Source: Lachnospiraceae bacterium
Lineage (GTDB): Bacteria > Bacillota > Clostridia > Lachnospirales > Lachnospiraceae
Length of the DNA stretch: 64,000 nt
Reading direction: 5' to 3'
NCBI GenBank assembly: GCA_017428265.1
Contig: JAFRRD010000012.1
Coordinates: 1 to 64,000, forward strand
Below the pieces are notes generated by a model. The model saw only the letters and a list, made by a program, of their open reading frames with translations. It had not been told where the DNA came from and searched no databases. Positions 38,309 to 47,917 of this stretch are shown one piece after another (position 1 is the stretch's first letter; every line of letters starts with the position of its first letter). The translations under genes were made by a program, and so were the position numbers.

Positions 38309-39841
38309 TTACGGTACGTTCACGACGCCGGCGAAGAGCGGGATTTCGTTCGCGCCGGTGATGAGGATGAAGAACGGGCGGTCGAAGATGAGATCGATCT
38401 CATCCTCGAGCATGGCGCTGCCGGCCAGCATTTCGACGTAGGAGGCGGCGCTGACACCTTCCTCATCCATGACAAGGCGCGTGCCCTGCTTTGCTTCCTG
38501 CAGGTAAACACCGGGTTCGTCGGTGATCGGCGAGTAATCCGCTTCTCCCGCGGTGAAGGCGGTGTGGATCCCCTTCTTCACCAGGACGGCAGTCAGATCC
38601 TGCTGGCAGCTGATGTCCAGTTTCGGCACGGTCAGATTGACTCTGGCAAAGGCGCCCGTGATCCCGCGGGTGGTATTGCCTTTCAGAAAGACGCCATCAC
38701 TGTTGGGCGCGAAATAATCGCGTTCGTCAAAACGATAGGAGAGGAACTGCCGGAAGGATTCTTCCTGCATCATTTCCTGTACACTGGTGCCTTCGTCGGG
38801 CAGGAAGAGCCAGACATTGCCCTGAAATGTATCCTTTTTGATGAACTTGTAACGGTCGGCGAAGAAATACTCGTTTCCCGTCCAGTCCGAGTGCATCATA
38901 TCCACGGTGATGTCGCCTTCGGGAGCGTGGAAGGTGCCGGGCTTTGTTTCCTGCGGATCAAATTCGTTCCCCCATTTTGTCTCGTGCCAGACCGTGCTGA
39001 TAAGGGCCAGTGCGGTTCCGGGGCCCATTTCGATATTTTTTACCTGATCGGCAAGCAGTCCGCCGGTCATGTCGTTGATCCATTTCTGCAGGAGACTGTT
39101 GTACTTCTCCGAACCCATTTCACCGCGGAAAGCGGAGGCATAGTAGCTGTCGGCGAGGGGCTTCAAGGTATCGGTACGGTAACTTAGCGTATTGTTCAGC
39201 CAGAGCGAGTTACCGAGGACGGTCTTCTCATAGCCATCGTCTTTGTAGCACAGGCCCCAGACCTTCGCGGCCTGATCGCGGAGCTGTTCAATATCCGCGG
39301 CGCCCAGGGCGTCCAGGATCTCCTGACGGGCCGCGCCGTCCGTGATCTCTGCCAGCATGGCGGTCGCCATGAAAATGTTGACCGGCGACATGACGGCGCT
39401 TTCCTGCTCCTGGTCGGAAAGGAGAAGGAGCATCATGTCGGCGAAGAAGCCGCGGTAGAGATCTGCCGCTTCCCTGCCGGTAGCCACTCGGGCGACGTAG
39501 GGCCGTTCTAGGAGCCCCGTGTTTGAACTTAATTCCTGCTCCCGGGTCCATTCCTCGGGATAAACGGGCTGCACGAGCGCTTCCGCCTTCTTCCCCGTAT
39601 CGGCCGAAACGAGCTTCGTGCTGTCGGTACCGGGCGTGTTCTGCGCGGGCTTTCTCGTGATCATGAAGATCCCGCCGACCGTGACGGCCAGGGCCGCAGC
39701 TGCGGCGGCAAATTTGAAGAGGAGCGTTTTCCTGCCGCTCTTTGCCCTTCTCCGTGCGTCGGCGGAAGGCTCCCCGGCGGCTTCATTTAAGATTTCATCA
39801 TCCAGTTCGGTAATGGCATCCATTAACTTATCAGCTTTCAT
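38309..39841 (-). CDS. membrane-anchored serpin with anti-sigma-like N terminus
   Basis: A 510-residue protein: short cytoplasmic part (1-38, MKADKLMDAITELDDEILNE), one transmembrane helix (about 40-62), linker, then a full serpin domain (about 95-510) outside the cell. The reactive-centre hinge reads EEGVSAAS (460-467), close to the inhibitory consensus with G at P15 and small residues at P12-P10, and the distal FDRPFF (486-491) matches FNRPF. A scissile bond around A-M or M-L would suit elastase- or chymotrypsin-like proteases (inference). Its ATG overlaps the sigma-factor stop as ATGA. Proteins with this N terminus in clostridia often pair with ECF sigma factors, so it may be an anti-sigma factor with a protease-trap sensor. 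Confidence 0.88.
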   Translation of the reverse strand: MKADKLMDAITELDDEILNEAAGEPSADARRRAKSGRKTLLFKFAAAAAALAVTVGGIFMITRKPAQNTPGTDSTKLVSADTGKKAEALVQPVYPEEWTREQELSSNTGLLERPYVARVATGREAADLYRGFFADMMLLLLSDQEQESAVMSPVNIFMATAMLAEITDGAARQEILDALGAADIEQLRDQAAKVWGLCYKDDGYEKTVLGNSLWLNNTLSYRTDTLKPLADSYYASAFRGEMGSEKYNSLLQKWINDMTGGLLADQVKNIEMGPGTALALISTVWHETKWGNEFDPQETKPGTFHAPEGDITVDMMHSDWTGNEYFFADRYKFIKKDTFQGNVWLFLPDEGTSVQEMMQEESFRQFLSYRFDERDYFAPNSDGVFLKGNTTRGITGAFARVNLTVPKLDISCQQDLTAVLVKKGIHTAFTAGEADYSPITDEPGVYLQEAKQGTRLVMDEEGVSAASYVEMLAGSAMLEDEIDLIFDRPFFILITGANEIPLFAGVVNVP

Positions 39842-40398
39842 TCTATCCACTCTTCCTTTTTCAAGTATGCCGCGAGCTTTTTGCGGCTGCGGGCAAGGCG
39901 CATCGTGACCTGTCCGGTCGTCATGTCCCAGCGGGCGGCGAGATCCGCCACTGAATCCAGATACCAGTAGCGGCGGACGAACAGGTCCCGGTCGGGCTGT
40001 TTCATCGTGCGGACGAAGCTCCGGACGGCTTCGGCGAGCTGTTCCTGCTCGACCTGCCCGGCGGGATCGTTCAGGGCGGCGAAGCTGTCCTCCAGTTCCT
40101 CAAAGCAGACCGTGCCTTCCCCGCCGCCGCGTTTCAGCGCATTGTTCCGGCGGAGATGGTCGATGGCGCGGCGCCGCGCGATCCGCCCGAGGAAGTTCGG
40201 AAGGCTCTCCGGCCTGTGCGGCGGAATGCTGTTCCAGGCTTCCCAGAGGCAGTCGTTTACGCATTCCCGGGCGTCCTCTTCATTTCCCAGGATCCTTCGG
40301 GAAATGGAGAGGAGATAGGCGCCGTAAACTCTTTCCGTTAAGGTCAGGGCCTCTTCGTCCCGCTGCAGGAACAATTCGGTTATGCGGCTGTCGTCCAT
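39838..40398 (-). CDS. ECF-type RNA polymerase sigma factor
   Basis: A 186-residue sigma-70-family protein with region 2 (about 25-95, including ILGNEEDARECVNDCLWEAW) and region 4 (about 125-180, DLAARWDMTTGQVTMRLARSRKKLAAYL). There is no region 1 or 3, so it is of the ECF type. SD AAAGGAGA precedes ATG 40398. It overlaps the serpin gene by four bases and is probably controlled by it. The target promoters are not identifiable here, and no convincing autoregulatory promoter could be named. Confidence 0.92.
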   Translation of the reverse strand: MDDSRITELFLQRDEEALTLTERVYGAYLLSISRRILGNEEDARECVNDCLWEAWNSIPPHRPESLPNFLGRIARRRAIDHLRRNNALKRGGGEGTVCFEELEDSFAALNDPAGQVEQEQLAEAVRSFVRTMKQPDRDLFVRRYWYLDSVADLAARWDMTTGQVTMRLARSRKKLAAYLKKEEWIE

Positions 40399-40482
40399 GA
40401 GGTTCTCCTTTGTGTCAAAGCGCTTTCACCCATACAGTCGCAGGGAAAGAATGAATGTAACAAAAAAGGCGGAAAAACCTCC

Positions 40483-42078
40483 TTAAAGTCCTAACAGACT
40501 CAGCAGGCCGGGGAGGCCTTCGGTTTCGAAGACATCCTTGTAGTAGCCGAGTTCGTCCTTGATCATGGCATCCATGCTGCGCATGCCGATGAGTTCGACC
40601 GGGGCGCAGTCATCGGTGAAGATGTGATCGCCCTTGCCGACGGCGGCGAGGTCCTGCCGGACCGTGAGCATTTTGGTCTTCAGCTCGCCGTCCGCAAGTG
40701 CGGCGGTCCCGGCTTCGAGCGCGGCGGCCGGATCGCTGAGGGAAGCGAACATTTCCCGGTTCGTGGTCCAGGGAACGTCCACGCTCACGGCATAGGGAAA
40801 GACCGAGGTCACGGTGTCGGAAAGGTAGGTGCAGATATCGTCATCCCCGCCGCTGCCGCGCATGTTCATGTTCATGACCATGACGCCGCCTTCGGCCAGG
40901 TGGTCGCGGACCAGCGTGAAGAATTCAACGCTCGACATCTGGAAGGGGATCGTGATGTCCTGATAGGCATCCACCATGATGACGTCGTATTTCTTCTGAT
41001 CGACGTTCAGATAGGCGCGGCCGTCGTAGGTTGCGACCGGCGTCTTCTCATCGAGGTGGAAATAAGTATGGGCGAGCTCCGTGATCTTGCCGTCGATCTC
41101 CACGCCGCTCACGTCGCAGCCCGGAAAATAGTAGTCGCACTGGGTCGCGAAGGTGCCGGTGCCCATGCCGAGGATCAGCACGGAAGGCGTTTTCTTTCCC
41201 GTCATGACCGGGGCAGCCAGGGCGTAATCGTAGTACATCCCGGTGAAGCCGGGCTGCTTCATGTACATGGACTGCACGCCGAACATGACGTTCGTCGACA
41301 GGATCGTTTTCTGCTCGTCGTCCTTGACCTGCAGGTAGTTGTAGACCGATTCGCCCTCGTAGGTCAGGTCGTTTTCCCAGAAGGCAAAGTGCGAACGGTG
41401 CCCGAAAATGCAGCAGAGCAGGAAAATGACGATCCCGGCGACCGTGGCGGCCTTGTGCGTGCCGGTGCTGATGAAATAGATGAGTGCGAGCGCGATCAGG
41501 ATGCCGGCGAAGATCAGGAAGGTGACGGAGGTGCCGACGCTCGGGATGGTCACGAAGGTAGGCAGGAAGGTACCGATAATGCTGCCGATGGTGTTGCAGG
41601 CGCCGAGCCGGCCGGCGACGCTCCCACTCTCGCCCAGATCCTGCAGGGTCAGCTTGGTGAGGGTGGGCGTCACGGTGCCGAGCAGGAACAGCGGATAGAC
41701 AAAGAGAACGAGGCAGGTGATGAGAGCGGCCCAGATCAGATGCGCGGTGTTTACGGTCAGGATGACGAGCGCCGTGATGGCCGCGATCACATATTTGCCG
41801 AGCACCGGGATCAGGGCGATCCAGATGCCAGCGATGAGGATGCGGCGGAAAAGCTTGCCGGGATCTGTGCTCTTGTCGGCCCATCTTCCGCCGATGACGT
41901 TCCCGAGCGCCATCGCGATCATGATGGTGCCGATGATGATGGTCCAGACGATCTGCGACGAACTGAAATACGGCGCGATGAGGCGGCTGGTACCGAGCTC
42001 AACGGCCATGAGCGCCATGCCGGCGAAGAATTCGGTGAGGTAGAGGAACCATTTTTTTTGCAGGATGCGGTACTTCAT
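40483..42078 (-). CDS. spermidine synthase-like protein fused to an N-terminal membrane domain
   Basis: A 531-residue protein. The first ~215 residues form about six to seven helices resembling an MFS/polyamine transporter half (GMALMAVELGTSRLIAPYF at the start). The remainder is a polyamine aminopropyltransferase Rossmann domain, with the decarboxy-AdoMet site LGMGTGTFATQ, the acidic VEIDGKI and the catalytic-type DAYQ segment. This architecture is common in bacteria; some members make spermidine, others have unknown substrates. No speD-like gene is adjacent. Moderate confidence on substrate, high on architecture. Confidence 0.85.
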   Translation of the reverse strand: MKYRILQKKWFLYLTEFFAGMALMAVELGTSRLIAPYFSSSQIVWTIIIGTIMIAMALGNVIGGRWADKSTDPGKLFRRILIAGIWIALIPVLGKYVIAAITALVILTVNTAHLIWAALITCLVLFVYPLFLLGTVTPTLTKLTLQDLGESGSVAGRLGACNTIGSIIGTFLPTFVTIPSVGTSVTFLIFAGILIALALIYFISTGTHKAATVAGIVIFLLCCIFGHRSHFAFWENDLTYEGESVYNYLQVKDDEQKTILSTNVMFGVQSMYMKQPGFTGMYYDYALAAPVMTGKKTPSVLILGMGTGTFATQCDYYFPGCDVSGVEIDGKITELAHTYFHLDEKTPVATYDGRAYLNVDQKKYDVIMVDAYQDITIPFQMSSVEFFTLVRDHLAEGGVMVMNMNMRGSGGDDDICTYLSDTVTSVFPYAVSVDVPWTTNREMFASLSDPAAALEAGTAALADGELKTKMLTVRQDLAAVGKGDHIFTDDCAPVELIGMRSMDAMIKDELGYYKDVFETEGLPGLLSLLGL

Positions 42079-42104
42079 TGCGTGTTTTGGGGCGGCGGAG
42101 CCGC

Positions 42105-42593
42105 TCAGTCCTCCTTCCGGCTTAAGTCGTATTCCATCATGCGGGAACGTGTCTTCATGCCCATGCTTTTGTAGAATTCCAGTGCGGCGTCGTTGCCTTC
42201 CCAGACATTCAGGGTGACCGTGTCGCAGCCGAGGCGCCGGGCTTCCTGCTTCACATGGTCGAAGAGGATGAGGCCGACGTGCTTCCGGCGTGCGTAGACG
42301 TCCACGCAGATGTCGTCGATGTAGAAGGTCGTCTTCGGGATCATTACGGGCGGGGTGGCTGCGGACGGCTTTTTGATCTGGCAGAAGGCATAGCCGCGCA
42401 CGGCGCCGTCTTCCTCCGCGACGTAGATCGGGCGGCTGTCGTCCGGGTACATCCGGGCGAGATCGCCGGCGGAATATTTGGTCGTTCCGCTCCGGAAAAC
42501 GTCCGGGCGGATCCAGGCGTGGATCTCCAGGACCTGGGAGAGAAGCTCCAGAATGGCTTCGGTATCGGATTCATTGGCTCTGCGGATGATCAT
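42105..42593 (-). CDS. GNAT family N-acetyltransferase
   Basis: A 162-residue acetyl-CoA-dependent acetyltransferase. The acetyl-CoA loop region reads DICVDVYARRKHVGLILFDH, a variant of the Q/RxxGxG/A motif, followed by TLNVWEGNDAALEFYKSMGM, the common GNAT end. ATG 42593 is the family start and lies two bases after the DUF362 gene stop in transcription order. The substrate is unknown. Confidence 0.88.
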   Translation of the reverse strand: MIIRRANESDTEAILELLSQVLEIHAWIRPDVFRSGTTKYSAGDLARMYPDDSRPIYVAEEDGAVRGYAFCQIKKPSAATPPVMIPKTTFYIDDICVDVYARRKHVGLILFDHVKQEARRLGCDTVTLNVWEGNDAALEFYKSMGMKTRSRMMEYDLSRKED

Positions 42594-42595
42594 GG

Positions 42596-43810
42596 TCAAA
42601 TCCCCTTTACATGGATCGCGTGCTGCGGGCACATTTCCTGGCAGCAGTAGCAGCGGATGCAGCGGCTGTAGTCATAGACGGGCGGCTTGTCTTTTCCTTT
42701 TGTAAAGTTCACGGCCTTGTCCGGCACCGGGCAGTGCGCGACGCAGACGCCGCAGCGGACGCAGGCCTTTTTGTCAATGTAAGGCCGCTTGGTAAAGCGG
42801 TTGAGAAGGCCGATACGGAAGCCCCATTTGCCGCCGGAACTCGTGGCGCGGCGGTCGACATTGAAGTTCGGGTTCCCGAAGCGGGAGACCAGTGTTTCGG
42901 TATTGACCGGCGTCAGCTTCGGGGCGGCGCTTTCGGTTATCTCGCCGCCGTCCTCGGCTTCGGCTCCGCTTTCGGCAGGCTCGGCCAGCAGGAGGTCGAT
43001 CTTATCTTCCTCGTAGGTGCCGATCCCCATGATCTGGCCCTGCCCGCAGGTCGGGACGGACCAGGGCTCGAGGTGGACGAGCCGGCAGTAGGTGGCGTCG
43101 AGCGCGACAGGATCGGCGGAGAAGAGCAGGACGTTCATCGGCGTCGGGTCGCCCGAGCCGGGACCGTTTCCCTCCATTGCGACGATGCCGTCCATGATGT
43201 TCAGGCGGATGTCGGTCGCCCGGTGGATGTCGGCCAGCATTCTCGCGAAGGCCATCGGATTCGGATAGCTCACGTGCCCCGCAGCCTTGCGGACGCCGCA
43301 GATGAAGCCGTAGACGTTCTTCACGGCGCCGGTGATGCGCTCGAGGGCGTGGGTCTTCATCTTGCAGACATTGATGATCGCGTCGGCCTCAGTGATCTCT
43401 TTCGCGAAATAAAAGCGCTTCGCGATCATCCCTTCGGGAAAGTCGGTCAGGACCTCCTCGTTCATCTCGGCGGGTCTGACGCCGTACTTTTCCATGATCT
43501 CATCCATGCCCAGCCGCGCGTGCACGATCTCGCCTTTGCCGTGGCCGGGCGAGTCGCCGCAGGAAATGTCCGCGCAGCCGTATTCGCTGACCAGGCGCAG
43601 CACCGCTTCGATTACCGCAGGATGGGTGGTCACGGCCTTGTCCGCATCGGCGGCGGTCAGGTAATTCGGCTTCACGAGGACCTTTTCTTCGTGTCTGATG
43701 AACGCGCCGATGCCGCCGAGGGCGTCCACGCCGGCTTTCACGGCCCGGTAAACATTTTCCTTATTATAAGTGCGGCAGGGGACGATGACGACTTTCGATC
43801 TTGCTTCCAT
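42596..43810 (-). CDS. DUF362 domain protein with two 4Fe-4S clusters
   Basis: A 404-residue protein. The DUF362 domain (about 1-270) is followed by a Ser/Glu/Ala-rich linker and a ferredoxin-like end with two CxxCxxCxxxCP motifs (CVRCGVCVAHCP and CIRCYCCQEMCP). Members are common in anaerobes and thought to be redox or cofactor-linked; the function is not established. A divergent pair of promoters separates it from the MFS gene. The GNAT gene follows directly, so the two are probably co-transcribed. Confidence 0.9.
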   Translation of the reverse strand: MEARSKVVIVPCRTYNKENVYRAVKAGVDALGGIGAFIRHEEKVLVKPNYLTAADADKAVTTHPAVIEAVLRLVSEYGCADISCGDSPGHGKGEIVHARLGMDEIMEKYGVRPAEMNEEVLTDFPEGMIAKRFYFAKEITEADAIINVCKMKTHALERITGAVKNVYGFICGVRKAAGHVSYPNPMAFARMLADIHRATDIRLNIMDGIVAMEGNGPGSGDPTPMNVLLFSADPVALDATYCRLVHLEPWSVPTCGQGQIMGIGTYEEDKIDLLLAEPAESGAEAEDGGEITESAAPKLTPVNTETLVSRFGNPNFNVDRRATSSGGKWGFRIGLLNRFTKRPYIDKKACVRCGVCVAHCPVPDKAVNFTKGKDKPPVYDYSRCIRCYCCQEMCPQHAIHVKGI

Positions 43811-43854
43811 AATTCCTCCGGATACTGCTGGGCGGGATGGATATCAACCATAAA

Positions 43855-43883
43855 ATTATAGCAAATGGAAAAAGAGAAGGCAA
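43855..43883 (-). promoter_or_regulatory. sigma-A promoter for the DUF362 gene
   Basis: On the minus strand TTGCCT (43883-43878), 17 bases, TATAAT (43860-43855), 45 bases before the start codon. Confidence 0.75.
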
Positions 43884-43886
43884 GGC

Positions 43887-43914
43887 TTGCCAACGCGCGG
43901 GGATAGGTTATAAT
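43887..43914 (+). promoter_or_regulatory. sigma-A promoter for the MFS gene
   Basis: TTGCCA (43887-43892), 16 bases, TATAAT (43909-43914), back to back with the DUF362 promoter and 37 bases before the MFS start. Confidence 0.7.
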
Positions 43915-43950
43915 GAAAGAACGAAGTTCCTGACAGGAAGGTAAAAAGCG

Positions 43951-45270
43951 ATGAAGAACAAAAACCGCCGTTTCTGGCTGGCGCTGGTCATCTTTTCCCT
44001 GACCGGGCAGGTCGCCTGGGTCGTGGAAAACATGTACTTCAACGTCTTCATATACAAGATGTTCAATGCCTCGGCTGCGGACATCGCTCTGATGGTGCAG
44101 GCGAGTGCTGTTGCGGCAACTTTGACTACGATTTTGATCGGAGCACTGTCTGACCGCATAGGAAAGAGGAAAATTTTCATGTGCGCAGGCTATATTGCCT
44201 GGGGCATTTCGATCCTCGCCTTCGCCTTCATCCGCCTGGACGTGATCGGGAAGCTCTTCGGGATGACGGTCGGCGTAGCTTCCGCCTGCATCTCGATCGT
44301 CATCATCATGGACTGCGTGATGACCTTCTTCGGCTCGACGGCGAACGACGCCGCCTACAACGCCTGGCTGACGGACTCGACCACGGAGAAGAACCGCGGC
44401 GCGGCGGAAGGCATCAACGCGATGATGCCGCTCATCGCGATCCTGGTGGTCTTCGGCGGCTTCATGGGTTTCGACCTGAATAAAGCGGAGAGCTGGACGA
44501 CGATCTATACCGTGATCGGCGCGGTCGTGTTCCTGATCGGTATCCTCGGCTTCTTCATTGTGGATGAGGCAAAGGCCGACCCGCCGGACGAGCTCGGCTA
44601 TTTTGCGACGATCGCCTACGGCCTTAAGCCGGCGGTCTTCAGGAAGAACCGCGCGCTCTACGCGGCGCTCGGCTGCTTCGTGATCTTCAACATCGCGATT
44701 CAGATCTTCATGCCCTATCTCATCATTTATTACGAGAAGAGCCTCGGCATGAGTGATTACGTGCTGATCATGGCGCCCGCGATCCTCGCGGCGGCAGTCG
44801 TGACGGCGCTCTACGGCCGCGTCCTGGACAAAAAGGGCTACGAACGCTCGGTCTTCCTGCCGCTTTTCCTTCTTCTCGGCGGCCTGATCCTTCTCTGGCT
44901 CGTGCCCGCGATTATCCCGGCGGAAGGCCTCGGGATGAAGATCCCGGTCTTCATCGGCTCGCTTCTCATGATGAGCGGCTACCTTTCCGGCATGGCGGTC
45001 TTCGGCGCCGAGATCCGCAACGAGACGCCCGAGCGCATGGCGGGGCGCTTCCAGGGCCTCAGGATCATCGCGCAGGTGCTGATTCCCGGCGTCATCGGTC
45101 CCGGCATCGGCGCGGCCGTCCTGAAGGGCGCCGCGACCATCACCAATGACGACGGCACGACCTCCTTCCTGCCGAATGCGAAAGTTTTCTTCGCGGCCGC
45201 CGCCGTCTGCGTCTTCCTCATTGCCCTCCTCGGTTTCGGTTTCCGGAAACAGAGAAAAACGAACAGCTAA
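43951..45270 (+). CDS. MFS transporter (SLC45-like)
   Basis: A 439-residue major facilitator with about twelve helices. The early segments WVVENMYFNVFIYKMF and LSDRIGKRK (loop 2-3 MFS motif) and the TANDAAYNAWLTDSTTEKNRG loop resemble the SLC45 sugar-transporter-like group found in many Firmicutes. Substrate unknown. SD AGGAAGG precedes ATG. The TIR gene begins 20 bases downstream, so both may be on one transcript. Confidence 0.85.
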   Translation: MKNKNRRFWLALVIFSLTGQVAWVVENMYFNVFIYKMFNASAADIALMVQASAVAATLTTILIGALSDRIGKRKIFMCAGYIAWGISILAFAFIRLDVIGKLFGMTVGVASACISIVIIMDCVMTFFGSTANDAAYNAWLTDSTTEKNRGAAEGINAMMPLIAILVVFGGFMGFDLNKAESWTTIYTVIGAVVFLIGILGFFIVDEAKADPPDELGYFATIAYGLKPAVFRKNRALYAALGCFVIFNIAIQIFMPYLIIYYEKSLGMSDYVLIMAPAILAAAVVTALYGRVLDKKGYERSVFLPLFLLLGGLILLWLVPAIIPAEGLGMKIPVFIGSLLMMSGYLSGMAVFGAEIRNETPERMAGRFQGLRIIAQVLIPGVIGPGIGAAVLKGAATITNDDGTTSFLPNAKVFFAAAAVCVFLIALLGFGFRKQRKTNS

Positions 45271-45290
45271 CATACAAGGATCACTGTGCC

Positions 45291-47876
45291 ATGAACGATT
45301 ATTCCTATACCGCTTTCATTTCTTACCGGCATACATCTCCCGATGACGCCGTTGCCAGACGTCTGCATACGCTCATTGAGAATTATGCGATCCCGGCAGA
45401 TGTTAAAAAGAGCTCCGGACGCAAAAAAATGGGCCGTGTATTCCGCGACAGCGAGGAACTGCCCCTTTCCACGGATCTGGGCGGTGATATCCGCCGCGCG
45501 CTGGATGGATCCGAATGGCTGATCGCCATCTGCTCGCCGCGTTATCTTGAGTCCAAATGGTGCATGACCGAGCTCGATTATTTCATTTCTCTCGGCCGGC
45601 GCGATCACATCCTGGCAATTCTCACGGAGGGTGAGCCGGAGGAAAGCTTTCCGGAGCAGCTGCGCACGATCATCGAAGACGGCAAGACTGTGGAGATCGA
45701 ACCGCTTGCCGGCGACGTGCGCGCCGCCACGCTTTCCGGATCCCTGAAAAAGCTGTCTCAGGAAAAACTGCGGCTGCTCGCTCCTATGCTCGGCGTCCGA
45801 TATGACGATCTCCGTCAGCGCGCCCGACGCAGGAAACGGCGTCTTGCAGCCCTCTGCACTGCCGGGGCGTTTGCGCTTCTTGCGGGATTTCTCACCTTTG
45901 CCCTGATCAAAAATGCGCAGATCAGCCGGCAGAATGAACAGATCCTGCAGCAAAACGAAGAGATCTCCGCACAGAACGATCAGATCTCCGAACAAAACAA
46001 AGAGATCTCCAAACAGCGTGACCGGGCGGTCAATAACGAAATGCAGGCCCTGATCGAGCAGGCGAATGTCCTGGTTGCCGGAAGCGACAAGCTCCCTGCG
46101 AAAAAAATGCTCGCGGCGGCGGCAAAGCTGCGCGGGACGGTGGGTACGGCAAACGACGGGCTGCTTTCCGACGCGCTGGAATCCGCGCTCTACACCGGCA
46201 GCTTTGAAACGGTCCAGGTGGTGGATATGGACAACCGCAAGCTGAGCGGCGTCGTTTTCTCCCACAACGATAAATATCTGCTCGGGATCACCGGGATCAA
46301 TACCGCAACGCTGATCGACGCGGAAAACGGAGGGGTCCTGCATTCGGTCTCGCGCACGGACGTCGCTTTGCTGGATTCCGTCGGCTTTACCCAAGACGAC
46401 CGGTATTTCTATACCGTGGACTCCTGGTACAATTATGTCTGCGTCTACGACGTGGAAACGGGGGAGTTGTACCGCCAGTTTGACCGCAGCAACGGCTATG
46501 CCTGGAACATCGGAGAAAAGGTTTTCGCGCTGAAGGGGAACAAACTGCTGATCCCGCTTCGGAATACGATGGCCCTCTGGGATCTTGAGACCGGTGAAGA
46601 AACAGAGATCCTGCCGCTTCCCGACGGGATGAATTCCTACATCCAGCCCTTCATGACAGACGTTTCTCCCGATGAACGGTTTGTGGTCGTCGGCTCCCCC
46701 GGCTACGGGAGCGGCCTGAAGATCCTGGCGCTTGACGGCTCCTCCGAGCTGCAGCTTGAGATCATCCCGCCGCGCGGCTATTCACCGATCATGTTTTCCG
46801 GAAACGGACGCTTCGTTGCCGCGTCTTCAGGCAATATGTACTTCGTCTGGGATGCGGAAAGCGGAAAGACCGTTCTTCAAGGCACTTATGCAGGCAGCTA
46901 TATGCTGGATGAGGCGCGGATCAATTATGACGGCAGCACGCTGCTGCTTACGGCTTCCGGAAAGCTCGCCGCCGTCGATGTCAAAACCGGAAACATGCTG
47001 TGGGAAAAGACGGCGGATTCCAGTCTGGTGACCCTCACGGACATCTCCCCGAACGGCCTTTATGTCTGCGCCTCCGGCGGCATCGAGGGCGTCTTTGACA
47101 TTCGAAACGGGGAAGTGCTGACCGCGCTTTCCTGCGCCGCCTTCTCCAACGACGGCACCAGGGTGCTTTGCGACGCTTACGGCAGCGATCCCGCGCTGCT
47201 GATCACACCGGAAGCCTCCACCGCAAAACTCGCAGACAGCTATGACGGGGAGATCGTCACCACGGCGCGCTATACCGAGCCGGCGCAGAGCATCTGGCTC
47301 GGCCAGCTTCGGTATCAGGAGGCGGACACTGATCCGAATTCCATTGCCAATGCGAATAAAAAGTCGGCGGTCTATATCAGTCCGGATACGAAATATCTGG
47401 CGTATACCCACTTTGACGGCTTTGTTGAGCTCTTTGACATTTCCGATCCGGACAACGCAAAGGAATCCTACTGTCTGTCCGATCACTGCTATTTTACCGT
47501 GACCGATCTGGTCTTTCACGGAGACCTTGTGGCTACGACCGGCGGCTTCGATCCCCGCTGCTGCATCTTTGACATTTCCACCGGGAAGATGCTCCATGTG
47601 CTGCGCGGAAGCGGATATGCCTGGCAGTGCGAGTTCTCTCCGGACGGGACCAAACTGATCATGCTCTGCGGTCTGCCGAAAAGCATCGTTTATGTCTATT
47701 CGGTCGAAAGCGGGGCGCTGCTCTATCACTATACCGCGCCGGACGGCCTGACCTTCACCACGGTCGGCTTTTCCGCAGACAGCAAAACGTCCGTCGCACT
47801 TCTGGAGGACGGACGTGCATTGATCGGAACACTGTACGGATCACTTGAGGAAATGATTGAAAAAGCAGAGGAATAA
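45291..47876 (+). CDS. TIR-transmembrane-coiled-coil-beta-propeller protein
   Basis: An 861-residue receptor-like protein. Residues 1-175 are a TIR domain (TIR_2 type: FISYRH, FRDSEELPLS and SPRYLESKWCMTEL, with the putative NAD-cleaving glutamate at E94). A basic stretch (RRRKRR) precedes one transmembrane helix (about 186-206). Next comes a heptad-patterned coiled coil (208-245) with five I-x-x-Q-N units, a helical spacer, and from about residue 295 WD40/quinoprotein-like blades to the end. The basic stretch before the helix suggests TIR inside, propeller outside. SD AAGGA precedes ATG. It may be a signalling or defence protein; no effector or phage-defence gene is beside it, so the role is open. 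Confidence 0.85.
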   Translation: MNDYSYTAFISYRHTSPDDAVARRLHTLIENYAIPADVKKSSGRKKMGRVFRDSEELPLSTDLGGDIRRALDGSEWLIAICSPRYLESKWCMTELDYFISLGRRDHILAILTEGEPEESFPEQLRTIIEDGKTVEIEPLAGDVRAATLSGSLKKLSQEKLRLLAPMLGVRYDDLRQRARRRKRRLAALCTAGAFALLAGFLTFALIKNAQISRQNEQILQQNEEISAQNDQISEQNKEISKQRDRAVNNEMQALIEQANVLVAGSDKLPAKKMLAAAAKLRGTVGTANDGLLSDALESALYTGSFETVQVVDMDNRKLSGVVFSHNDKYLLGITGINTATLIDAENGGVLHSVSRTDVALLDSVGFTQDDRYFYTVDSWYNYVCVYDVETGELYRQFDRSNGYAWNIGEKVFALKGNKLLIPLRNTMALWDLETGEETEILPLPDGMNSYIQPFMTDVSPDERFVVVGSPGYGSGLKILALDGSSELQLEIIPPRGYSPIMFSGNGRFVAASSGNMYFVWDAESGKTVLQGTYAGSYMLDEARINYDGSTLLLTASGKLAAVDVKTGNMLWEKTADSSLVTLTDISPNGLYVCASGGIEGVFDIRNGEVLTALSCAAFSNDGTRVLCDAYGSDPALLITPEASTAKLADSYDGEIVTTARYTEPAQSIWLGQLRYQEADTDPNSIANANKKSAVYISPDTKYLAYTHFDGFVELFDISDPDNAKESYCLSDHCYFTVTDLVFHGDLVATTGGFDPRCCIFDISTGKMLHVLRGSGYAWQCEFSPDGTKLIMLCGLPKSIVYVYSVESGALLYHYTAPDGLTFTTVGFSADSKTSVALLEDGRALIGTLYGSLEEMIEKAEE

Positions 47877-47917
47877 GCGCGAAAAAGGACAGGCCTGATC
47901 TTCGGAGCTGCTGACAG

